Source of the DNA: Streptomyces albus subsp. chlorinus | GTDB taxonomy: Bacteria > Actinomycetota > Actinomycetes > Streptomycetales > Streptomycetaceae | Assembly (NCBI RefSeq): GCF_013302895.1 | Contig: NZ_VJOK01000001.1 | Location: 3,945,408 to 4,009,407, forward strand | Length of the DNA: 64,000 nt | Direction: 5' to 3' | Shown here: positions 1 to 64,000 of the stretch, in pieces | Layout of the letters: the number at the start of each line of letters is the position of its first letter | Numbering within the stretch: position 1 is the first letter of the stretch | Translations under genes and position numbers: made by a program | Notes under the pieces: model-generated | The model's database searches: none | Seen by the model: only the letters and a program-made list of their open reading frames with translations | Told to the model about the DNA's origin: nothing

Positions 1-58979
<58,979 letters not shown>

Positions 58980-59344
58980 CAGCCCCAGCCCCCGGCTCAG
59001 GCACCCGCCCCGGTCCAGGCACCGGTCGGCCCGAGTACTTACCCGGTCGCCGTGCTCGAAGACCGCGATCCGCCCGGTGGCAGCGGACGGAGAGCAGCCC
59101 GAGCAGGAAACGGACAGAAAGCGAGGTGAGTGGCGGGAAGCCGATGCGGCTGGAGTTCCCTCGGGGTCCAGTCGCGGGAGTGCCCGCCCCCGAAAGTCCC
59201 AGAAGCCGCAGGAACCACACACCAGCTGGCACAGCACAAACGACGGAAACCGAACGGAAGCCAGTAGGCGCGTGCCCATGCCGCCGCGCACTCCGCGGGA
59301 TTCCGCACCACCGTTGGCACGAACGACCGGACAGAGGAAGAACA
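58980..59344 (+). other. Intergenic region before the SseB-like pair
   Basis: 365 bases without a credible gene. I find no strong terminator stem after the giant gene. A short direct repeat 'caggcacc' occurs at 58998 and 59017. The stretch at 59215-59270 is less GC-rich than its surroundings and could hold a promoter, but no convincing -35/-10 pair stands out. A frame open from GTG 59126 runs into the next gene but has an atypical Cys/His/Arg-rich composition. Confidence 0.5.
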
Positions 59345-60307
59345 GTGAGCGAGACGCAGGAGACCACCCAGGCCCCCGAGCAGGCGGTGGAGGCCGGTGA
59401 GGGTTCCCCGGCGGAGATAGCGGGCGCGTCGGAGAACATGCCGCCCGTCCCGGAGGAGATCCGCGAGGCGGGCCGGCTGGCCCCGGACCACTGGCTGGGG
59501 ATGGTGGACCCGACGTGGCAGGGGGAGGGGGCGCCGCCGGCGTGGGCGCTGGTGGGGCAGTGGCGGTCCAGCCCGGAGGGGGAGATCGTCGAGTGGCAGG
59601 ACAACGAGGAGTACCAGCCCTCCCCGAAGGCCCTGGGGTGGCCGGAGCCCGTGGACGAGGTGGACGCGGCGGTGCAGCTGGCGGCGACCGGTTACGGGCC
59701 GGGTGAGGATGTGACCACCGCGCTGGCCGCGTTGGAGGAGGTGGCGGTGTTCGTCACCCCGGACGGCGATCCGTTGCCCGCCACCGCTCCGGACGGTGAG
59801 ACGGCGGTGGTGCCGGTGTTCACCTCGCCGGTGTACCTGCACACCTCCGGCCGGCTCGCGTTCGCGCTGCACCCGGTGCGGAAGGTCCTGGACCAGTTGC
59901 CGGAGGGGCACCTGATCTACCTCAACCCGTCGGCGCCGGTGAGCATGACGGTGGAGACGGACGCCTTGCGCGAGGCGCTCGACGCCCTTGAGCGGCCCGA
60001 GAGCGGCGACGAGGCGGCCGAGGAGGGCGGCGCCCGCAAGGTACCGGCCGTGGTCGGCCAGGGGATCCCGGTGCTGGGCGAGGCCGCAGCCGGGAAGTCC
60101 GGGTCGGCAGGGAAGACCAAGGCGTCGAAGCCCTCCGAGAAGGCGAAGCCGGCAGGCAATGCGAAGCCGGCCGGCAAGGTGCAGACGTCCGGCAGGGCGC
60201 AGGCGTCCGGCAAGGCGCAGGCGTCCGGCAAGGGCCGGGCGTCCGAGGGCGGCGGGAAGGACGGCGGCGACGCGTCCGGTTCCGGCGGTGGCGCTTCGGA
60301 GGGCTGA
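59345..60307 (+). CDS. SseB-like type VII secretion system-associated protein
   Basis: 320 residues from GTG 59345, chosen because AGAGGAAG (59333-59340) lies four bases upstream and conserved sequence begins soon after. Residues about 30-125 hold 'EEIREAGRLAPDHWLGMVDP', 'WALVGQWRSS' and 'NEEYQPSPKALGWPEP', shared with the next gene. Residues about 155-210 hold 'VPVFTSPVYL ... LDQLPEGHLIYLNPSAPV', the SseB pattern (strand-TS, helix, 'LNP'). The last 80 residues are Lys/Ala/Gly/Ser-rich. From memory, this family is annotated as type VII secretion system-associated in Streptomyces; its mechanism is unknown. No signal peptide is present, so it is probably cytoplasmic. It may assist export or regulation of the giant protein encoded just upstream, an inference from position only. 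Confidence 0.8.
   Translation: MSETQETTQAPEQAVEAGEGSPAEIAGASENMPPVPEEIREAGRLAPDHWLGMVDPTWQGEGAPPAWALVGQWRSSPEGEIVEWQDNEEYQPSPKALGWPEPVDEVDAAVQLAATGYGPGEDVTTALAALEEVAVFVTPDGDPLPATAPDGETAVVPVFTSPVYLHTSGRLAFALHPVRKVLDQLPEGHLIYLNPSAPVSMTVETDALREALDALERPESGDEAAEEGGARKVPAVVGQGIPVLGEAAAGKSGSAGKTKASKPSEKAKPAGNAKPAGKVQTSGRAQASGKAQASGKGRASEGGGKDGGDASGSGGGASEG
60173..60244 (+). repeat. Four tandem 18-bp repeats encoding GK(A/V)QxS units
   Basis: Units start at 60173, 60191, 60209 and 60227 and encode variants of 'GKAQAS'. They form a basic, flexible C-terminal tail of the SseB-like protein, similar in composition to the GKRKN repeats at 43-96. Confidence 0.85.
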
Positions 60308-60326
60308 CACCCCGCCGTCTCCCGCC

Positions 60327-60432
60327 CGATGGTGCGGCCGTTCTCCTCCCGCGCTCGGCCCTGCCGGCTGCCTCCCGGCTGCCGCCCGGCTCGGTACGAG
60401 CCCGGCCGCCGGCACGAACGTCCGCACCATCG
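60327..60432 (+). other. Long-range inverted repeat between the two SseB-like genes
   Basis: Arms 60327-60343 and 60416-60432 pair at 16 of 17 positions (mismatch at 60338/60421) and are separated by 72 bases. The stem starts 20 bases after the stop of the first gene. A smaller palindrome, CCCGGG-TAT-CCCGGG, follows at 60443-60457. It could act as a terminator, attenuator or mRNA stabiliser in the 263-base gap. Confidence 0.5.
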
Positions 60433-60570
60433 CCCGTCCCCTCCCGGGTATCCCGGGCCCCCGTCCCACCCGCGTGTTCCTCGGGGAGCGCCCGGCCGAC
60501 GGACCGCCGACGCGCCCTCGGGCGCCCCCCCGCTCACACGCACGCACCCGCACCAGTGGAGACTCCCACC

Positions 60571-61707
60571 ATGGCAACGTCCCCCAACGACCGCGATTCC
60601 ATCCTGGGCGCAGGCTTCGGCTCCCTCCCGGAGGACGTACCGGAGCGCACGTCCGACGAGCCGACCCATTCGGCCCCCGTCACTCCGCCCGCCCCGCCCG
60701 AGGAACCGCCGGAGGGCGCGGAACAGCCCACCGGTTCCGGCGAAACGGACACCCCCGAGAGCGCCGATCCGCGTCCCGCCTCCACGGATGAGCCGCCCGG
60801 CTCTGCCGAGGCCGCCGACCCGGCGGAACCCTCACGCCCTGTCGCTCCCTCTGAAACGGCCGAAGCGGCGGGAACGTCCGGGCCGGTCGGGCCGACCGAA
60901 CCCGAACCCGCCGCCGGGCCGGAGCCCGAGCCCGAACCGGCTGCCGTTCCCGAACCCGCTGCCGGACCAGACCCCGCTGCCGAACCCGAGCCCCCTGCCG
61001 AGCCCGGGTCCGCGTACGAGTCCGGGCCCGAGTCCGGGCCCGGGTCCGAGCCCGAGGAGCAGGCGCCGCCCCAACTCCTCGTGCGGCGCGGTGAGGAAGG
61101 GTTCCCCGAGCCGCCTCAGGACATCGTGGAGGCCGCGAAGGTCGCCCCCGACCACTGGCTGAACGTGGTGGACCAGCACTGGCAGCCGGAGGACGGCCAG
61201 GTGCCGCCGATGTGGGCGCGGTTGGGGCGCTGGCGCAGCGACGAGCACGGCGAGATCGTCGAGTGGGAGCACAATCCGGAGTACCGGCCCTCGCCGGAGC
61301 GGCTGGGGTGGCCGAAGCCGGACGGCGAGGTGGACGCCGCCGTGCAGCGCGCGGCGACCGGGTACGGGCCGGAGATCGCGGTGGCCGAGGCGCTCGCCGG
61401 CACCGAGGTGGCGGTGTGCGTGGACGAGGACGGGACGCCCGCCCGCTCCGAAGCCCCCAACGGCACCATCGCGGTGGCGGTGTTCACGCCGGGCGCCGAG
61501 CTGCCCGAGGGCCAGGAGACGCCCGCGCACGAGGTCATGCACCTGGACCGGCTGCTGGACCAGCTGGCGGACGGCGAGGAGGTGCTGTTCCTCAGCTCCA
61601 CGGCTCCGGTCGCGCAGCTGGTCGACCCGGTCGAACTGCGCGGCGTGGCGCAGCGGAAGCAGCAGGCGGCGACGAAGGCCGGAGCGGGTGGCGTGGGGGC
61701 CCGGTGA
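60571..61707 (+). CDS. SseB-like type VII secretion system-associated protein, second paralog
   Basis: 378 residues from ATG 60571. GGAG at 60558-60561 is nine bases upstream and is part of the alternative in-frame GTG 60556, so the ATG is preferred. Residues 1-170 are Pro/Glu/Ser/Thr-rich and presumably disordered. Residues about 180-270 hold 'DIVEAAKVAPDHWLNVVDQH', 'RLGRWRSD' and 'NPEYRPSPERLGWPKP', clearly paralogous to the preceding gene. The C-terminal SseB-like part ('AVFTPGAELP ... LDRLLDQLADGEEVLFLSST') is shorter, with no Lys-rich tail, and the 'LNP' motif is replaced by 'LSS'. The disordered extension is N-terminal here and C-terminal in the paralog. It probably acts on the same secretion process; the exact role is unknown. 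Confidence 0.8.
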   Translation: MATSPNDRDSILGAGFGSLPEDVPERTSDEPTHSAPVTPPAPPEEPPEGAEQPTGSGETDTPESADPRPASTDEPPGSAEAADPAEPSRPVAPSETAEAAGTSGPVGPTEPEPAAGPEPEPEPAAVPEPAAGPDPAAEPEPPAEPGSAYESGPESGPGSEPEEQAPPQLLVRRGEEGFPEPPQDIVEAAKVAPDHWLNVVDQHWQPEDGQVPPMWARLGRWRSDEHGEIVEWEHNPEYRPSPERLGWPKPDGEVDAAVQRAATGYGPEIAVAEALAGTEVAVCVDEDGTPARSEAPNGTIAVAVFTPGAELPEGQETPAHEVMHLDRLLDQLADGEEVLFLSSTAPVAQLVDPVELRGVAQRKQQAATKAGAGGVGAR

Positions 61708-61747
61708 CAGCCCGGTGACCGTGTGACCTCTTGAGCGGGAGCCGCAC

Positions 61748-61770
61748 GGCCCCCTCGCGAGGAGGGGGCC
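61748..61770 (+). terminator. Hairpin after the SseB-like pair
   Basis: A perfect 8-bp stem, ggccccct/agggggcc (61748-61755 with 61763-61770), has a 7-base loop. It lies 41 bases after the stop of the second SseB-like gene. No T-run follows, which is usual for actinobacterial terminators. Confidence 0.7.
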
Positions 61771-61905
61771 ACCCGCCACCAGCCTCTCCTCCGCGCGCCC
61801 GCAGTTCGGCGGACCGGCTCTCGCCGCCCGGGGCGGCCCTCGGGAAGTGGGCCGCGGCGAGCGGCGCCGTGCTCGCGGCGGCCTTCAGCCGGGGGCGGGG
61901 GTGTG

Positions 61906-61929
61906 GTGACGCGGGCGCCCCGCGGTCAC
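61906..61929 (-). terminator. Hairpin overlapping the stop codon of the DUF2829 gene
   Basis: The minus-strand transcript can fold GTGAC-CGCGGG with CCCGCG-TCAC, about 10 pairs with one bulged base and a tiny loop. The TGA stop (61928-61926) lies inside the stem. It could end the small minus-strand gene or insulate it from convergent transcription. Confidence 0.45.
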
Positions 61930-62186
61930 GCCTCTTCGTCCTGGACGACGTACCAGTCGTCGGTCTCCAGCGCGTCCGGCAGGGGCGCGTAGGGCTCGAC
62001 GAGACCGTGATCGCCCTTCGCCGGGCGGTAGAACAGGTACTCCGCGGAGTTCTCGACCCGCTGCCCGTCGGGCAGCGTCGTCTCCCTCGGCGGTACCCGG
62101 TAGATGTATTTCCCCGGCTCTTTCCAACTGCTCCGGGCGACCCGGGCGCCGGCCTTCATCGCTCGCAGGGCGTCTGAGAAATCCAT
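61926..62186 (-). CDS. DUF2829 domain protein (Tad2-like)
   Basis: 86 residues, the usual size of this family. The start 'MDFSDALRAMKAGARVARSSW' matches the DUF2829 opening (M-x-F-x-x-A-L, then K-x-G-x-x-V-A-R-x-x-W). The middle has 'EYLFYRPAKGD' and the end 'LETDDWYVVQDE' matches the family's closing 'DDW' block. DUF2829 includes Tad2, a phage protein that binds the cyclic ADP-ribose-type signal of Thoeris defence; many bacterial members have no known role. ATG 62186 is chosen by the family alignment. An in-frame GTG nine bases upstream is possible, and no ribosome site is visible, which suits a leaderless transcript. The gene stands between terminators and seems to be its own unit. The anti-Thoeris role is inference from the family only. 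Confidence 0.85.
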   Translation of the reverse strand: MDFSDALRAMKAGARVARSSWKEPGKYIYRVPPRETTLPDGQRVENSAEYLFYRPAKGDHGLVEPYAPLPDALETDDWYVVQDEEA

Positions 62187-62193
62187 GCCGGTC

Positions 62194-62199
62194 ACGGTA
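62194..62199 (-). promoter_or_regulatory. Possible -10 element for a leaderless DUF2829 transcript
   Basis: On the minus strand, TACCGT fits TANNNT and ends eight bases before the ATG at 62186, the spacing seen for leaderless actinobacterial genes. No clear -35 is visible. The absence of a ribosome site at this start supports the idea. Confidence 0.3.
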
Positions 62200-62277
62200 G
62201 ACCCGGCACGGACGGCAGGGGCAGGAGCGGGGAAGGGGCATGTGCGGGCGGGCCTCTGGGCGAAGAGTCTCCGAAGA

Positions 62278-62324
62278 CGCGCGAGGCCGCACGACCCGGG
62301 CGGTGGGTCGTGCGGCCTCGCGCG
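62278..62324 (-). terminator. Strong purA terminator
   Basis: A perfect 20-bp stem (62278-62297 with 62305-62324) with the 7-base loop gggcggt lies 60 bases after the purA stop. There is no T-run. Its symmetry would also block transcription from the opposite direction. Confidence 0.9.
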
Positions 62325-62383
62325 AAGTACGGCGGTACGGCGATACTCGGGGCCCCGGTTCGCGGTCCGGGGCCCCGGTCCGC

Positions 62384-63667
62384 TCAGAGGAACGCGTTGA
62401 TCTCGATGGTCTCGTCGCGGCCCGGGCCGACGCCGATGGCGGAGACCGGGGCGCCGGACATCTCCTCCAGGGCCCGCACGTACGCCTGCGCGTTCCTGGG
62501 CAGGTCGGCGAAGGTCTTGGCCTTGGTGATGTCCTCGCTCCAGCCGGGCAGGTACTCGTAGACCGGCTTGGCGTGGTGGAAGTCGCTCTGGTTGTAGGGC
62601 AGCTCCGTGGTGCGCTCGCCCTCGATCTCGTAGGCGACGCACACCGGGATCCGCTCCCAGCCGGTGAGCACGTCCAGCTTGGTGAGGAAGAAGTCGGTCA
62701 GGCCGTTGACGCGGGTCGCGTAGCGGGCGATGACCGCGTCGAACCAGCCGCAGCGCCGGTTGCGGCCCGTGGTGACGCCGAACTCGCCGCCGATGCGGCG
62801 CAGCGCCTCGCCGTCCTCGTCGAACAGCTCCGTGGGGAAGGGGCCGGCCCCGACCCGGGTGGTGTACGCCTTCAGGATGCCGATGACCCGGCTGATCTTC
62901 GTCGGCCCGACGCCCGCGCCGGTGCAGGCGCCGCCCGCCGTCGGGTTGGAGGAGGTGACGAAGGGGTACGTGCCGTGGTCCACGTCCAGCAGCGTGCCCT
63001 GGCCGCCCTCGAAGAGGACGACCTTGTCGTCGTCGATCGCCCGGTTGAGGACCAGCGTCGTGTCGGCGACGTACTTCTCGATCTGCCCGGCGTAGCCCAG
63101 CAGCTCCTCGACCACCTGCTGCGCGGAGATCGCGCGCCGGTTGTAGAGCTTGGCCAGCACCTGGTTCTTGAAGTCGAGCGCCGCCTCGACCTTCTGCAGC
63201 AGGATCGACTCGTCGAACAGGTCCTGCACCCGGATGCCGACGCGGTTGATCTTGTCGGCGTAGGTGGGGCCGATGCCGCGCCCGGTGGTGCCGATCTTCC
63301 GCTTGCCGAGGAACCGCTCCGTCGTCTTGTCGAGCGTCGCGTGATACGGCGTGATCAGATGCGCGTTACCGCTGACCAGCAGCTTGGAGGTGTCGACGCC
63401 GCGCTCCTCCAGCCCGCTCAGCTCGGAGAGCAGGACCGAGGGGTCGACGACGACGCCGTTGCCGATGACCGGGGTGCAGCCGGGGGAGAGGATCCCGGAA
63501 GGGAGGAGGTGCAGCGCGTACTTCTGGTCGCCGACGACGACCGTGTGACCGGCGTTGTTGCCGCCCTGGTAACGCACCACGTAGTCCACGGACCCACCGA
63601 GCAGGTCGGTGGCCTTTCCCTTGCCCTCGTCACCCCACTGAGCACCGAGCAGCACAAGTGCGGGCAC
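62384..63667 (-). CDS. purA: Adenylosuccinate synthetase
   Basis: 427 residues, the standard length. PurA joins IMP and aspartate using GTP to form adenylosuccinate, the first committed step to AMP, in the cytoplasm. The N-terminal '[13 protein letters not shown]' holds D13, and 'GGNNAGHTV' holds H41, the catalytic pair at the same numbers as in E. coli PurA. Further family blocks are '[14 protein letters not shown]', '[20 protein letters not shown]', '[19 protein letters not shown]' (IMP/aspartate loop) and 'TKLDVLTG' (guanine recognition). Start GTG 63667 gives the family N-terminus, with AAGGGG (63677-63682) nine bases upstream. It reads convergently toward the SseB-like genes and is followed by a strong terminator stem. 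It is a housekeeping gene with no sign of transfer. Confidence 0.98.
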   Translation of the reverse strand: MPALVLLGAQWGDEGKGKATDLLGGSVDYVVRYQGGNNAGHTVVVGDQKYALHLLPSGILSPGCTPVIGNGVVVDPSVLLSELSGLEERGVDTSKLLVSGNAHLITPYHATLDKTTERFLGKRKIGTTGRGIGPTYADKINRVGIRVQDLFDESILLQKVEAALDFKNQVLAKLYNRRAISAQQVVEELLGYAGQIEKYVADTTLVLNRAIDDDKVVLFEGGQGTLLDVDHGTYPFVTSSNPTAGGACTGAGVGPTKISRVIGILKAYTTRVGAGPFPTELFDEDGEALRRIGGEFGVTTGRNRRCGWFDAVIARYATRVNGLTDFFLTKLDVLTGWERIPVCVAYEIEGERTTELPYNQSDFHHAKPVYEYLPGWSEDITKAKTFADLPRNAQAYVRALEEMSGAPVSAIGVGPGRDETIEINAFL

Positions 63668-63758
63668 AGGCGTACACCCCTTTCGGGCGGGGCATGTCCC
63701 ACGTGCGTGGCGCTTGTCGCCATCGCGAGAGCCGCAGGCCGGTGCCCCGGATAGAGGA

Positions 63759-63786
63759 AGCCCCTGGCGCAACAGCGACAGGGGCT
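63759..63786 (-). other. Terminator-like hairpin in the purA leader
   Basis: Arms 63759-63770 and 63775-63786 pair over 12 positions with one mismatch (63767/63778) and a 4-base loop. On the minus strand the sequence TTCCTCTATC follows. It lies 92 bases upstream of the purA start. Because the next gene to the right appears to be transcribed away, the hairpin is more likely in the purA 5' leader (attenuator-like) than at another gene's end. Confidence 0.5.
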
Positions 63787-63797
63787 CTTGCACCGAG

Positions 63798-63803
63798 AGA
63801 TTA
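63798..63803 (-). promoter_or_regulatory. Possible -10 element of purA
   Basis: TAATCT on the minus strand fits the TANNNT consensus. A weak -35-like TTCGTC lies 19 bases further upstream. If used, transcription would start just before the hairpin at 63759-63786. Assigned by eye. Confidence 0.3.
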
Positions 63804-63889
63804 CCGAACAATGCTCCCGGGTGACGAACAGGGGAGTGCTCCGGCCCGGACGGACGTACGAACCAGCACCACCTCAGTACCGATCGAAT

Positions 63890-63908
63890 AATCCGGAATA
63901 CCCGGATT
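63890..63908 (+). promoter_or_regulatory. Palindrome in the divergent promoter region
   Basis: A perfect inverted repeat, AATCCGG-AATAC-CCGGATT, has 7-base arms and a 5-base spacer. It lies in the most AT-rich part of the intergenic region and 17 bases before the probable start of the rightmost gene. The size fits an operator for a dimeric regulator. The regulator is unknown. Confidence 0.4.
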
Positions 63909-63925
63909 CATGAGGAAGGATCGTG

Positions 63926-64000
63926 GTGTCGGCTCCAGATCCCACGAGGCCTCCGGCCCGTCCGGCCGTCCACCCGCCCCCGTCCCCGGGGCCCGTCGCG
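63926..64000 (+). CDS. N-terminus of a gene continuing beyond the window
   Basis: GAGGAAGGA (63912-63920) is a strong ribosome site five bases before GTG 63926; a GTG at 63923 is also in frame. The frame 'MSAPDPTRPPARPAVHPPP' is open to the window end. The sequence is Pro-rich and too short to identify. It would be divergent from purA. The alternative ATG 63910 lacks a ribosome site. Confidence 0.5.
   Translation, partial: MSAPDPTRPPARPAVHPPPSPGPVA

Noticed and set aside
59126..59344. An earlier GTG start (59126) for the first SseB-like gene
   Set aside because: The added 73 codons are Cys/His/Arg-rich, unlike the gene, and have a weak ribosome site, while 59345 has AGAGGAAG at good spacing.
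62187..62642. Upstream extension of the DUF2829 frame
   Set aside because: It would run through the 20-bp purA terminator and the purA 3' end. The family alignment starts at the ATG of 62186.
62240..63754. A 504-codon plus-strand frame opposite purA
   Set aside because: It is a shadow of purA with antisense-type composition. The purA motifs on the minus strand are unambiguous.
63668..63811. N-terminal extension of purA
   Set aside because: PurA proteins start at this GTG (D13 and H41 numbering fits), a good ribosome site precedes it, and the upstream region holds hairpin and promoter-like sequence.

Overview
This is a very GC-rich actinobacterial segment, most likely from Streptomyces or a close relative. 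The GC-ending codon bias, GTG starts with AGGA/GGAG ribosome sites, an actinobacterial-type PurA and a pair of SseB-like, type VII secretion-associated proteins all point that way. More than 58 of the 64 kb is coding sequence for a giant multidomain protein.

Region 1 (1-58979, plus strand). One reading frame is open from the first base of the window to 47634 (at least 15,877 residues; the true start lies upstream). A second frame (47616-58979, 3,787 codons) overlaps its end by 19 bases and continues the same domain pattern, so the two were probably one polypeptide of at least about 19,660 residues, split by a frameshift or a sequencing indel. The protein is a mosaic. It has a beta-rich and then helical N-terminus, two HExxH zinc-peptidase domains, about ten intact His...Cys modules of caspase/CHAT (clan CD) type, about eleven more copies of that fold missing one or both residues, several ADP-ribosyltransferase-like segments, and six large repeat units of about 4.4-5.8 kb. 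It ends in a 670-residue Pro/Glu/Ser-rich tail and a last His-only module. I see no ketosynthase, carrier-protein or adenylation motif, so it is not a PKS or NRPS. It resembles the giant Streptomyces proteins that I recall being annotated as 'lonely Cys domain-containing'; I could not check this.

Region 2 (59345-61707, plus strand). Two paralogous small genes encode SseB-like proteins of the kind annotated as type VII secretion system-associated. They share a core around 'APDHWL' and 'NPEYRPSP'/'NEEYQPSP', but carry low-complexity tails at opposite ends. Their position directly after the giant gene suggests that it is a type VII secretion substrate or partner, which is an inference.

Region 3 (61926-63667, minus strand, convergent). 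A small DUF2829-family gene (the Tad2 anti-Thoeris family) is followed by the housekeeping gene purA with a 20-bp terminator stem. A terminator-like hairpin lies in the purA leader. At the right edge another gene probably starts on the plus strand (63926 onward), divergent from purA.
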